The position numbers and the translations under genes are program-made. DNA of 64,000 nucleotides from Plazaster borealis (Eukaryota > Echinodermata > Asteroidea > Forcipulatida > Labidiasteridae). The DNA is taken from assembly GCA_021014325.1 (NCBI GenBank), contig CM037476.1, positions 21,116,827 through 21,180,826 on the forward strand, written 5' to 3'. Positions 21,741-33,228 of this stretch are shown one piece after another; the first letter of the stretch is position 1, and each line of letters opens with the position of its first letter. The notes under the pieces were generated by a model, which was not told the DNA's origin, made no database searches, and worked only from the letters and a program-made list of their open reading frames with translations.

Positions 21741-22879
21741 TTTCTTATTCACACCATATTTGAGTTAAATAAATTTATATTTCAATGTGCAATGTTTTTA
21801 AATTTAGGGGAGTGGCTTAACCATTCCAACCTCCTATTTAATTTCAATTTAGGTTTTTTTGTAAATTAATGTAATTTTTTTGTAATTCAGACTTTGTGCT
21901 GCGAGGACAGTTTCCCTGGGGGTAGCCAAGGTGCTCACGCCGTAGGCACTTTTTTATATTTTTGTTAATTACAATAATTGTGTTCAATTCAATTTCGCTG
22001 AAATTAATTTTCATCCAACCCTGAACAGTCCTTAACAAAGTGGCTGAACCGATTTTGCCCTAGAGGTTATTCACCAGGTAGGCCAGTTGTCACAATTGTG
22101 GGTCTGAGCCAAGGCGGCATTCACTTATGCGGTAACAAACTTGCCGCCTCTGTATCAACAAGCTGTCTGTCTTCTGTCTGCCATCGGTGAACCAATGTGT
22201 CAATTGCCAGAATGTTAAAATGTTTGGTGTGTGTGTTCAGTGAAATTAGATTCATCTGTTCAGACCATTAGAACAAGATTTGTGCCTCCAAACACAGTTA
22301 TTTACACCCCAACATAAAACGCCTACCGCGTGAGCACCTCGGGGAAACCGCGTAAATATTTTAAGCTGGCTGCTCGCAGGATTTAAACCATTTTATCTAT
22401 CTATCTATCTATCTATCTACTGGATCGGTGTCTTGGTGGCACTGCGCCAGTAACCTCGTTTTGGATCACAATGATGACGTCATGCATATTTATTAAGAAA
22501 GGCGTATAGTACATTTATAGACATCCAAACCGTGTACCTATAACAAAAGGGACAATAGGGCTCGGTTGTTTGAAAGTCGCCTGTTGAAAAGAATGTACAA
22601 AACCAATGGGAGCTGTTGCAAAGTTGTTAGTGCAAACAAAAGGTTGACAGTGGATTGTGCAAGTCTTGCGCGTTAACACGGGGATCCCTTAAACTGCACA
22701 AGTTTGCTTCCTTCACGCATTAAAGCAATGTACGAGTGTACGTTCTAAAATGAACGAATAATCGCAAGATTTTCATAGTCTAAAAACCGGAGGTCCCAAA
22801 TTGCAGGTGAACATGTGTGAGCGTGTCTACCCGTTGAAACTGATGGTACAAATATTAAACTTTGATCCATTGTAATTCA
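21741..22879. other. Non-unit intergenic DNA
   Basis: No gene seen. It contains an (ATCT)n microsatellite at about 22395-22419. A block at 22190-22340 has a diverged relative at 27535-27865 (shared ACCATTAGAACAAG and AACATAAAACGCC). Confidence 0.6.
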
Positions 22880-23310
22880 ATACCTGATGACGTCATCATG
22901 ACATCATCAAGTTTGTGTCGTCTTGATATTTTGGTTCAAATGTCTGATGAGTTTCAATGTAAAATTCAATTTCAATCTTGAGTTAACCTGTAGATAAGCC
23001 CGAATTATGTTTTTCAAGAAAAAAACCAAAGGCAAACTTTGACTTAGGGGCATGACCTTGAAGAAAAGGTCATACGATTTTGACGTTAACTTTTGAAATG
23101 TAGCCCAAGTCTTGATATATAACATGCCCAATTATGAACATCATAGCTTTCATATTCAACGAGATACAGCAAATACCAAATGGTAATTTTGACACCCGAT
23201 GACGTCATCATGACGTCATGAAAACTGTGCCGTCATATTGAGGTTCAATTGTCTGATGAGTTTCAATGTTCAATTCAGTTTCAATCTTGAGTTATGCTGT
23301 GAGAAGAGTT
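22820..23310. repeat. Two-copy 312-bp repeat with CRE-like palindromes
   Basis: GATGACGTCATCATGAC occurs at 22886 and 23198. Each is followed by a shared stretch including TCTGATGAGTTTCAATGT and TTCAATCTTGAGTTA. TGACGTCA is the full cAMP-response-element palindrome, but here it is part of a repeat and no regulatory role is shown. A GAA microsatellite follows at 23317-23336. Confidence 0.7.
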
Positions 23311-23364
23311 TCGTGGAAGAAGAAGAAGAAGAAGATGGAGACGATAAAAACAAACCAGAATAAA

Positions 23365-23448
23365 AAACAAGAGGTGTTCGTGCTTGTAGTATTGCACGAA
23401 CACCTAAAAAACAAGAGGTGCTCGTGCTTGTATTGCACGAACACTTAA
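23365..23448. repeat. Tandem duplicated short hairpin
   Basis: Two adjacent copies of a unit of about 42 bases in which GTGTTCGTGC or its variant pairs with GCACGAACAC around a short loop. It lies about 400 bases upstream of GPCR copy 4. Confidence 0.65.
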
Positions 23449-23751
23449 TTAGTTAATAAACCTATACTGGCATCAATGCCGTGCTTGGGTCTGTTTACTA
23501 CGTAACAAAATCATGCCAATGGCGACCAGCCAAACCTGTAAGCGTAGTTATCACAGTTTCTGCATTGTTTTATGCGGACCGGTTTAAAAAACTGCCATTA
23601 CAAATTGCAGTATCGATTTTGTTATTAAGGTGGACAAGACATCTTAAACAGTTGCACCACAAGTAAAAATAGAAGCGACATGCAATTTTAAACGGGAACT
23701 TGTTACGGTGATTAACGTCACACTGTTGCTGGACTTGTGTGCGAGATGTTT

Positions 23752-23759
23752 TTTATAAA
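23752..23759 (+). promoter_or_regulatory. Conserved TATA-like site of GPCR copy 4
   Basis: TTTATAAA 96 bases before the original ATG, retained although the gene is broken. Confidence 0.3.
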
Positions 23760-23847
23760 CGCACTTTACCGATGTCCATTGAAACGGGTGTCGTTGGTCA
23801 AGGAATGCATTGGATTTTGATTGCAGTTTCTGTTTGAAGATTTCACA

Positions 23848-24788
23848 ATGAATGCTACCACTACAGGCACTTCGGGTTTGCCTGAATCTTTCATTGTTAT
23901 CCGTACTTTTTTATCGTTATCATTGGTTTGCTGGTCATTTCGGGGAATATTCTATCGATTGCCGTAGTGCGTGATGTTTCAACTTTAGCCGACAGCACAA
24001 AGGTTTTGATGACTACGCTATCGTTGTATGACTTCACAGTTGGAATTATTTCACTGCTTGCTATTGTGCCGTCAGCCACAGGAAAATGGGTCTACGGACA
24101 GTTCATTTGTGAGGTTATTGGTATAGTTTCGTTTGCATCTTCCATGATGTCAGTTCTATCTGTTGTGTTTCTTAACATTGAACGGTACATCGCCGTCACC
24201 AGGCCGTATCAGTTCCCAGTATGGTGTACCAGACGTCGCTTTATCAAACTTGTAGTTGTTGCATCGTGCGTTTCCTTTTGTTGTCCAATTGGAATCAAAC
24301 TAATCTTTGGAGTGAAAAGTGTTTTCAACAAAGTTCCAGCGACATGTTTAACAGAACACAGCTCTGCGATCGTTGACACTTTGATCCTCATTTTCGGTGA
24401 CATAATTCCTGTGACAATCATGTTATACGTCTACTACCGGATCATCAAAGTCAGTCAACAGCAAGACCTGTAACTGAACCGCAACCGTCACGAAAGGGTA
24501 AAAGTGGTTCAAGAAAAGATGTTGAAGACATTCCTCATTGTCACTGTTATTTTTGCCGTTTGCTACACACCGAGTATGGTCTTGTACGTGGTTACAACAT
24601 CGATGGGCGTTACCCCTCCCCCAGTTATTGAGTGCGCATCAGTATTTTTGACAGTGAGCAACAGCATGTTTAATGTGTTCATCTACTGTCTTTTCAATAA
24701 GTCTTTCCGCCAAGTGGCCAAAAGAATCATCCTGGGGAGATTTGTCTGTTGCAAAAGATCAGTGGCACCAGTTGATATCGAACTGTAA
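23848..24788 (+). pseudogene. Class A GPCR copy 4, pseudogene
   Basis: Same family and length as copies 1 and 3, minus one base. The ATG at 23848 is present, but a C is missing from the TTTTTTCATCG stretch in helix 1 (about 23912), shifting the frame. The original frame resumes at about 23928 and runs through helices 1 to 5 to a TAA at 24471-24473, where the other copies have CAA or CAG (Gln) in the third intracellular loop. The same frame then continues through helices 6-8 to the normal stop at 24786-24788. It is the most diverged copy (for example FICEVIGIVSF and GVKSVFNKV) and sits outside the near-identical core of the array. Confidence 0.88.
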
Positions 24789-25116
24789 GTCGCAATCACA
24801 ATGATCGAAATCCCTTTTTTTTTAAGGCGACAGAACGCCATCTTTTAAGAATCGTCATTCATAGCTGCTAAGCACAATAATTAGTGGCGTACTAAGGGGG
24901 GGGGGCATGGGATTAAAAACTACCCGATTAAATGTGATCAGCCTGTGTGTAGTAACTTCAGTATTTTAAAATATTTCATGCTCCTTCGCAACGCTCATAC
25001 GCATGAAAAACAGTTTTATCCTCATTGGCGAAATTTATGAGAAAACATGAGATAAGGCCGGGATTCGGCCGATGCTGACCAGGGGTCCTACAGACGCATC
25101 AATTTGGTTCTTTCAC
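24789..25116. other. Intergenic stretch
   Basis: No gene. It has a poly-G run at about 24897-24905 followed by unique DNA. Confidence 0.6.
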
Positions 25117-25493
25117 TTGAAGGCAGTGGACACTATTGGTAATTACTCAAAATAATTATTGGTATAAAACCTTACTTGGTATGGTGAGCTGTTGATAGTA
25201 TAAAACATTGTGAGAAACGGCTCCCTCTCAAGTAACGTAGTTTTCGAGAAAGAAGTAATTTTCCACGAATTTGATTTCGAGACCTCGGAATTAGATTTTG
25301 AGGTCTCGAAATCAAGCATCTGAAAGCACCGACTTCGTGTGACAAGGGTGTTTTTTCTTTCATTATTATCTGGCAACTTCGACGACCAATTGAGCTCAAA
25401 TTTTCACAGGTTTGTTATTTTACGCATATGTTGAGATACACCAAGTGAAAAGACTGGTCTTTGACAATTACCAATAGTGTCCAGTGTCTTTTA
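25117..25493. mobile_element. TTAA/AGGCA-type MITE (Kolobok-like family), copy A
   Basis: The left end GAAGGCAGTGGACACTATTG is mirrored at the right by CAATAGTGTCCAGTGTCTTT. Inside are the family's features: a TATAAAACATTGTGAGAAAC block, AGTAACGTAG and a central inverted repeat. The TTAA flanks are degraded in this copy. Confidence 0.7.
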
Positions 25494-25847
25494 TTGTCGT
25501 ATAACACGCAGACAATGTATTTACTTTAACCTCCATCCCAGAGTATCTCATTAAAATATAACAGAATTATAACAACATCGTTGAAAGGGGGGCGTTTCAG
25601 AAATACGCAAACAAAACTACAGATTGAAATGGACTGAATCCCCCTCTGGAGCACCCCTCCATTTGCCCCCCTAAACATTTTACCTTATTTTTTTTTACCG
25701 CTGACACTTAGTGTATCCAGCCAAAGTAATCATACTTAGAGTAAATCCCTGTTGATCTTTTGATTGTTTCTCAACCAGTATATAATTTTCCGGGGAGCGT
25801 TTTTGTTGTATTTATTACAGGTTTTTTTCCGGTAAATTTCAGGCAAA

Positions 25848-25980
25848 ATGAGGTCGGTTTCATTGACGCGCATTCAAACTCACGCACGTTTCCCTAAATC
25901 ATTCAAACTAGGGGTTCTTTTAGCTACTATCGTATTCGTTTTCGTTTTTGTGCACAAACGATTTCCTTCTTCTCATACAG
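25848..25980 (+). CDS. Candidate first exon of an unidentified type II membrane protein
   Basis: ATG followed by 44 codons: a basic, Arg/Lys-containing N-terminus, then a hydrophobic stretch at residues 22-35 (LGVLLATIVFVFVF), then HKRFP. This is the layout of a Golgi type II signal-anchor, as in many glycosyl- and sulfotransferases. It ends CATACAG before GTTTGT, a plausible donor, leaving one base of a codon. The phase fits the candidate exon at 27048. No catalytic domain is visible downstream, so the gene may be broken, incomplete or not real. Confidence 0.35.
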
Positions 25981-26653
25981 GTTTGTTTCACAGTCATTTT
26001 TTTTTTGGTCATTTGCAGAAATTATTTTACTATTCTTCAGTTGAATTTCTACTACCTTTTTTACTATAATGATAAAATTTAATATATGACCAGCTTTTTG
26101 CGGTTGGCTTATGCAAAATGGAATGATCATTAAGACCTAATGAATTTGATCTTATGACCAGTGTATGCGGAACTGTTGAAATTTAATTACTCCTTTTGAC
26201 TTTTGAATGCTGATGCAACGAATAATTAATTTTAAAACGAATCTTAATGAGCCGGGTGCTCAGTTATTTGTTGTTATTTTAAAAAAAAAAAAATTGAAAT
26301 TGGCCGGCAAAACCTATATTTTTTCTCTTTTTTCAAAATGTGTTTTCTTTAATTAAATTATTAATTGATTTATTTTGTTTGTTTTTGCTTGATTGCCTAA
26401 ATATAATTACCGCTAAGCGAAAAATTATTTTGTGTTAAAACCGAAAGAATGCAAGACATTTAAGTCAAAAGTAATTATTTCTGAATTATCTTAATTTACT
26501 TAGCCGTATTGTTCATTAGTTAATTGAATTTTACACACATAGAGTGGATACGTTTTACAGAGAAATATATGCCCTCCTCTGGTCACTCATTCGCAACTGC
26601 CCACACTTGGCCAGAGTACAATGCCGTAGGAATCCTCAGTGATGGAATACATA

Positions 26654-26875
26654 CACTGCAAAATATTGGGTGTTAACATAATGGATGTTGTCACATATCG
26701 ATACCGAAGAGAGATTCAAAATTAACATCACATGGTTTTAAAGTAACACCAATGTAATTGTTTTGGCAGCAATTAATGTTATTTTAACACCCTTTGGTGT
26801 ACATTTTAATTCTCTCTTCGGTAATGTGACAACACCCATGTTGGTGTCAATATTAACACCCCAATTTTTGCAGTG
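26654..26875. mobile_element. MITE with CACTGCAAAA ends and TA duplication
   Basis: The ends CACTGCAAAATATTGGGTGT and ACACCCCAATTTTTGCAGTG are inverted copies, flanked by TA on each side (26652-26653 and 26876-26877). A second inverted pair (GAAGAGAGA and TCTCTCTTC) lies inside. The TA duplication suggests a Tc1/mariner-type origin. It lies between the two candidate exons. Confidence 0.75.
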
Positions 26876-27047
26876 TACCTGTGAACAATGAGAGAAGCCA
26901 AGGGATGCGGGCCGAAGGACAAGTTTCTTAATTTGTTTATTTAGTACAACATCTGTGATGGGTAAATTTCGCTGAATTTCATTATGAACATCAATGAAAC
27001 CCCCCTATTTAAGATAGTATAGTGACCCTTGGGGAGTTCACTCACAG

Positions 27048-27158
27048 GTCGCGAGGGACCGTGGATAAAAAAAAACCCATTTCGACGTGTACTATTTTTT
27101 GGTAAATCAGTAGAGAAAAGTAATGCGATCAAGCAAAATGAGTCGTTTGTCGACCCAG
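27048..27158 (+). CDS. Candidate second exon of the unidentified type II membrane protein
   Basis: Bounded by CACTCACAG and GTAATT. Joined to 25848-25980 it stays open for 36 further complete codons (after one codon split across the junction) rich in Lys/Arg and Asn, resembling the stem region of a Golgi enzyme, and again ends in phase 1. The last part of the exon (27122-27152) reappears inverted at about 27505-27535. Support is limited to splice signals, frame and composition. Confidence 0.3.
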
Positions 27159-27536
27159 GTAATTTTTCATATTTTTATATATTTGAAAAGAGCACAATCT
27201 ATGCTTTCATACTGTTAAAACCCTATGTTAATACCACCTTTGGTTCAAACGTTGTGAAAGTAGAAACACCAAGAGATGCGACTGAATGAAACTGAGAAAA
27301 GGGGGTTGAAAGTTGAGTTGTTTATTGAAACTACATCGGCACATTTTCTTTCAATGCTAATTTTAACCCCTTTTTGATGTTATTTACCAGGAAGAAAGTT
27401 TCCAATACATAATAAATATATTTAAGCATTTAAATTTACAAAAACAATATTTTTGAAAATTTCAACCTGTTGGCCTGTTTTGGCTTGTTTCTCCATACTG
27501 TCATTTCCGACAAACGACTCATTTTAGCTTGATCGC
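27122..27536. repeat. Inverted repeat pair, about 30-bp arms
   Basis: ATGCGATCAAGC followed by AAATGAGTCGTTTGTCG (27123 on) is matched in reverse by CGACAAACGACTCATTTTAG and GCTTGATCGCAT (27505-27535). It is either MITE ends that overlap the candidate exon, or an inverted duplication of exon sequence. Confidence 0.6.
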
Positions 27537-28250
27537 ATCACCAATGTGTAAATTGCCAGAATGCTTCAATCGTGTGTGTGCGTGGGTATGTCTACACATT
27601 CAAACCGAGGACTTTAACAAAAGGGATCCGTGTAAAAGGTGTATCGAGGACGTCCTCGCTTTGATTTCGTGTACAAAACCAATGGGGACGTCGCTGAAAA
27701 AAAAACTATGTCCAAACAATGGGAGAACAAAGAGGAGTCCTCGGTTTACACCTTACACATACATGTGTGTTTGTCCAGGTAACTTCTATTCATCTGTTGA
27801 GACCATTAGAACAAGGAATGTTGTTCCCCAAAACACAGTTACCCGTAACATAAAACGCCCTCCGCTTGCGTCCCGTCCTGCCCGTCAGAAAATTTGACGA
27901 ATAAATTTACCCGTGTCCACAAAAGAAAACCGTGATACTGAATACTTGTCCTTTGGAAGTGCTGGATGAATGATATGTGACGGAGCAAAGGTTACGGCAA
28001 TTATTACGTATAAAAAGAAGGGTGAATTCTGCAAACAGGGTTTATAGTTTTACGATCTTTAAATTAAAATGTGTGTGTCGAAGTATAGCTGTATGGTATC
28101 ACCTTACTTTTTTTATTTTTTATATTGTAGTCAGTTAACAATACGTCTTTACTTATACGATGCTAGATCCGATTTTTTACCGACTTGACCCGCCAATTTA
28201 GATTCTATTCAAGATATTGCCCGGAAAAAAATTAACCAACGGTATGTTAG
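27537..28250. other. Intergenic stretch with a dispersed repeat
   Basis: 27537-27865 is a diverged relative of 22190-22340. It contains a small inverted pair (AACCGAGGAC near 27602, GTCCTCGGTT near 27736). The 122-codon ORF here is not recognisable. Confidence 0.5.
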
Positions 28251-28612
28251 TTAAAGGAACGTTACAGAACTGGTAATTAAAATTTTCTTTAAGATCACAG
28301 ATTTACATAAAACTTACACGGTCTAATGATAATGATAGTAGAAAACATCCCTAGAAATATTTCTGTCTCAAATGCCATATTTGATGAGAAATAAATAAAA
28401 CTAATTTCCGATTGGAGTTTATCGCTCATGAGCGTTTTATTCATGCATTGTATAACACATGCAATGTGTAATCGGTTTTTCACTATTTTCTCGTGACCCA
28501 GATGGCCGATCGATCTCAAACTTCTACAGTTTTGTCAGTTTGTGTATATGGTGGATTATATCAAGTGCTTAACTGTTTTGTTAGCAAAAACCAATTCTGT
28601 AATGTTCCTATA
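28251..28612. mobile_element. TTAA/AGGAACGTTACAG MITE
   Basis: TTAAAGGAACGTTACAGAAC at the left is mirrored by CAATTCTGTAATGTTCCTAT at the right (diverged TTAA on the right). The interior shares short motifs with the AGGCA-type family (AAAACTTAC, ATCTCAAACTT). Confidence 0.65.
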
Positions 28613-29088
28613 ATTAAAAACTTAAAATAAATTATTGTCGATATCCCAACATTATCTCACGTCCATCAGCCACGTACAAACAATTTGGCATGTTAAATGT
28701 TTGTTGTGCAAACATAATGCTGGTCACAAGTTTTTATATTTTTCTTTAATTATTCATTCACCATACATATATAATTATTTACGTCAATATGTCACTACAA
28801 CTACAAGTTGGAAAAAAGGGTAGAATGCATCGTCAATTCGTCAATTTTTGTTGATTGGCTAAACATTTTGGCTATAAATAAACTGTGAAGCTTTCGTGAA
28901 AATAGAGAAGCACATCATGCCATAAAAAGTTTGTTAAACAATATCATGTAATCAAACAAATGGAAAGACACATAATTATAGCAAAAGCATTGCCAGTTAT
29001 TATATAGGGGTCTGTGTCTGTTTTAAGACGTCACATGTCACTAAAAATAACTTCAAACCCAAAACATTTGTGGCCGCATTTTACTGTC
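28613..29088. other. AT-rich intergenic stretch
   Basis: No gene or clear repeat seen. Confidence 0.6.
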
Positions 29089-29446
29089 TTAAAGGTATCG
29101 TACACGTTTGGTAATTATTCAAAACAAATATTAGCATAAAAACTTACTTGGTAACAAGCAACGGAGAGCTGTTGATAGTATAAAACATTGTAGGAAACGA
29201 CTTCCTCTGAAGTAACGTAGTTTTTGAGAAAGAGGTAATTTCTCACTAAAATAATAAAAACTTCTTGCAAGAAGTTTTTATTCCTATCTGAAAGCACACA
29301 ACAAGGGTGTTTTTTATTTTCTTGCAACTTCGATGACCAATTAAGGCCAAACTTTCACCGGCTTGTTATTTTATGCATATATATTGGGATACATTAAGTG
29401 AGCACACTGGTCTTTGACAATTTCCAAACGTGTCCGGTGCCTTTAA
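29089..29446. mobile_element. TTAA/AGGCA-type MITE, copy B
   Basis: TTAAAGGTATCGTACACGTT at the left and AAACGTGTCCGGTGCCTTTAA at the right form inverted ends with TTAA on both sides. The centre has the perfect palindrome AAACTTCTTGCAAGAAGTTT. A broken partial copy of the same right end follows at 29478-29551. Confidence 0.8.
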
Positions 29447-29699
29447 GAACTGCATAATATAATTTGAATTTTTTATGTTGGGATACACTGTGGGATACAC
29501 AAGTGAGAACACTTGTCTTTGTCAATTACCACACGTGTCCAGTGCCTTTAAGGATTAAAGAAACAAAATCGTGTACCAAGTAAAACTCAAATGGATAGGA
29601 CCATGCAACTTCTTCATAAAACTGTTCGTGATTTAGACACAAGAAAAATACATTTGAAAATAACATTAAGCCATGAAATAATCAAAGTAAAATACTTTT

Positions 29700-29870
29700 A
29701 CCCCTCCCTCCAAAAACACACACCACAACAACAACGACAACAAACAACAACAACAACACCCCACACACCCCAAATTAAAACAAAGCAAACAAACACCCCA
29801 ACACCCCAACAAACAAACACCGCAACAAATAAACAAACAAACAAACACCCCAACAAACAGAGAGAGACTT
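29700..29870. repeat. C/A low-complexity tract
   Basis: A run of CAACA, CCCCAACA and AACAAA units with no G on this strand for long stretches. The ORFs in it are artefacts of composition. Confidence 0.8.
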
Positions 29871-31945
29871 GACCTCCTTTTCCGGTGACTTTGTAAACAA
29901 CTATAAGAATTTTGCCCAACTGATGATCATGTTATTATTCCCATGCAATGGTCTCACGAATTCGGGCTTGATTGGCAATGGGGTTTCTGAAAAATAACCA
30001 TCCTTGTCCCATAATTTAGTTTTATTCAATGTTAATTTGAGATTATCTGTATTATTTAAAAGTTGTCAATGCATTTATAACAAATTGCTATGGTATTTTC
30101 ATTTTTTAAGAATGTTTATGAATAGAAAGAAGATTTTGTTTTCATCGAAAAATATAGTCTTCATTCAAGCTGTTTCACGTTTTCAAAATGCGCAAAGCTT
30201 GCCCAGTCTATTTGTAATAATATTTTAATATCTCTTGTAAGTACAGTGTGGCCTCTAATCAATCTTATGATTATAACTAATGTTATTATTATTGTAAGGA
30301 TCTTTTTATTTAGCCCGCATACAAACAAAAATTGTTGATCATCCCTGCCCGACCCTCCGAAACCCCCGACCCCAATTTTTAAACATTTTTTAATTTTTAA
30401 TTTTTTATTTTTTTATTACAAAAAACGGTCCTTTCAATGATCTTTTCAGTCAAATTTGGCTCCCAGATTTTCCAGCTGATATTTTTTTTAAATCTATAGG
30501 TTGGAAAAGATGTTTGAAGAAAGGTTATTCATGTTGGAAAAACAAGAAAAAATCTTCAAATAGTTACTTAGGCTACACTGCGTTTTAGGTTTTTGAAAAT
30601 GTTGATAGAAAATATCATCTAGGAGTTTAAATGGGTGTAACAAAACAATTAAAAACATCAAAATCACACAAACCATCCGTTTTATAGTGATTGTGATGAT
30701 TTCTTTATTCTTTATTTCATATATTTGTCAAAAAAACCAAAAAAACAATACACGCCCTCCCGCCCCCTCCCCCATAAAAAACCCAAACGATCAACAATGT
30801 TTTTTATTATGTGGCCTTAGTTTGCGCTATTTACTTTGAAGCATGGTGTAAATCCGTTATAACATTATAGGCTACGTCTAACGATTTGAAGAAATTGGAT
30901 TATAAAAATAATGAGTGAGAATAAATTGGTTTTAAAATTATTCTGCGTGGCTTTGTCTAAATCCTTTTGCGTTTTTAAAAATGTTGTTTGTTTGTTGGGG
31001 TGTGTTGTATAGTATTTTTTTGATGGGGTATTTGTCTATTTGCTTGTTTGTTGGGGTGTTTGTTTATTTGTTTGTAAGGTTTTGTTCTTGTTTTTTGAAT
31101 CGTTTGGTGTTCTAAGTTTTATTTCACAATAGGGCCTATCATGTAGCCTAGTAATCTGATGAATGGGCTAAATTTCGGATTTTCATTTTGCAATCGTTAT
31201 ATTTTTTTCAAATTACTCTCTAAGCTAAAATAAGAATACAGTTTTTATCAAATTTATTTAAGAAAGATTTCTGGTTATCCGTCCCCGTCACGGGGAAACA
31301 ACGTTGCACATGGTATTCATTTTAGTTGGTATGGCAACCCTGACTCTGTTTTCCAAAATAAGATATTTTCCCTATAAAAAACCTCAAACCCTAATAATAA
31401 TAATATGTAGGCCTTGGCCTAGCATAATGAAGATTTTTTCAACCTCGTTTTTTATCTCTTTTAAATTGGGCCGCAGATAATTATCAGGCTGTGGATGGGT
31501 GCCTCCACAGTGATTTGCGCAGAGTGAGGTCCATCGTTTAGACGGTGTACGGTCAACCTCGTCCCCAAGGTGTGTCGAGCAGTACGAGGTTGACCACTCT
31601 CTCACCCTGGTATTGGATCATTTGCATATCCAATTTTTTTGGATACTGTATTCAAATTAGAATAGTCTGGCTGTGAACATGGTGAATACTGAATGAGTAC
31701 AACTTAACATGTTTACGTTGGAATTTTGTACACCAGTCGTACGTTGTCCAATCAGGGTCCAAGTAAGGAGTTTCCCTCCCAGTGTTTACTATTGTATTAA
31801 TTAAACATGGTTGGAAATAAAGTAAACCATTGGGACGCGGTTGGTTGTACGGTATGTCTCGCGACGACAAGGTCATCATTGAGCTTACAGGCACCTCTGA
31901 GCCATCAGCTATAGTCAGGTGGATATGATGAAAATTATGGAAGGA
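29871..31945. other. AT-rich intergenic region, no gene
   Basis: Two kilobases of poor coding potential with T-rich and TTTG-rich runs (about 30980-31090). An inverted pair GGTCAACCTCGT and ACGAGGTTGACC sits at 31549-31596. I recognise nothing else. Confidence 0.6.
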
Positions 31946-33228
31946 CCGTGAAGTCGGGTACATATGCAATTTTATTGCTGAAAATGATAGCTGAGGGTGT
32001 CTAGATTCAGAATCTGGCGGGTGCCCACCTGGCACCCTTGGGCAATTTTTTTTATTGACATCATAAGCCACGCCCACTTTTTTAATTATGTAATAATTAT
32101 GACAAATGTAGTTTGTCACATAAACATATCATGTTTGGTATCAAATTAAAGCTAGTGGTGCATGGAATGCAAATATACAGATGAGAAAACAATAACATAA
32201 AACGTAGGTCACTTTACGGTCATTAAAGGTCATACAAGGTCAAATATGAAGGAAAATGTCAGCAATACAGTATAAAATGTGCATATAATCCATGTCGCCT
32301 GTATCAAAATGTGACTTAACTGTCTGTTGAAAAGATGTGTACAATATAAACCCATGTACAATGCAAACCAGCCAACTGGAGAGTGCAGCAATCAATTACC
32401 ACCTAATGCATGGTATGAGACCAAATATTAATCTTTGTTTATCAACACTGGAGGTTGAAACTGGATAACCTAAGCTATTACCTAAGTTATTTCTTTTGTA
32501 TTTCTTGATGACATCATGAGCACCATCCCATGCCCAGCACCTGACTATGACATGGCCCACCGCCACACCTCCTGAGGTCCTGTTCAGCCTGATCAACCAG
32601 AATGGGAGGACTGCTCACCCAATCAACCAAGCACCTACACCGGAACCCACCTTAGGCGTGGCCAAAGCTGAGAAGGTAAAACGGCCTGTGATATCAGCAG
32701 CTCGTACAAGTGAAAAATGGGCGTACTTGGAGCAAAGATGGTCAGATTACAAGGCCGCCACACATCTTACAGGCTCAGAAATAGTCTTCCAGCTCGTTGA
32801 GTGTTGTGACGAGCAACTGCGGAAAGACCTCACGCGGACCTTTGGTACCCTCACCTCAAGTGATGATAAGCAGACCCTCCTTAGCAACATCAAGACTCTC
32901 GCCGAGCGTCAGGAAAACATTATGGTCCAACGGATGCAACTCCAGCACATGTGCCAGGACCATGATGAGCTAGTGCGGGCCTTCTCTGCCCACCTCCGAG
33001 GTCAGGCAGAGGTATGCTTGGACATTCTTGGTGAATCAAAGCTATATATGTCACTGGAGGAGGCAGTCAGGTACGTGGAAGCAAAGGAGAGTGGCAAGAG
33101 GTCAGCTAGTCAACTCATTGAGGGCGGCACCACTACAACCGTGTCTTCCGCCAACTCCTACAGGAGCCAGGAGAGGGGACGCCGGCGAGCCCTGCCTACT
33201 ACTATTGGACCCGCGACCTCGCTCTGCA
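31946..33228. repeat. Left arm of a 1.28-kb inverted repeat
   Basis: Matches 34831-36109 in inverse orientation along its whole length with a few per cent differences. Conserved landmarks are GACCGTGAAG at the outer end, GGGTGTCTAGATTCAGAATC, and the gag-like coding region near the inner end. Outside the arms a weak match continues (AGTCAGGTGG). Confidence 0.85.

Noticed and set aside
22395..23448. CRISPR-like or regularly spaced array
   Set aside because: The repeats are a tetranucleotide microsatellite and a two-copy hairpin duplication; eukaryotic context.
27529..27897. 122-codon ORF as a further exon of the candidate membrane protein
   Set aside because: Lies in a dispersed repeat with a non-coding relative at 22190-22340, and no splice border fits the required phase.
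31652..32119. 155-codon minus-strand ORF
   Set aside because: Overlaps the outer end of the inverted-repeat arm, has no recognisable domain, and no matching long frame exists in the other arm.
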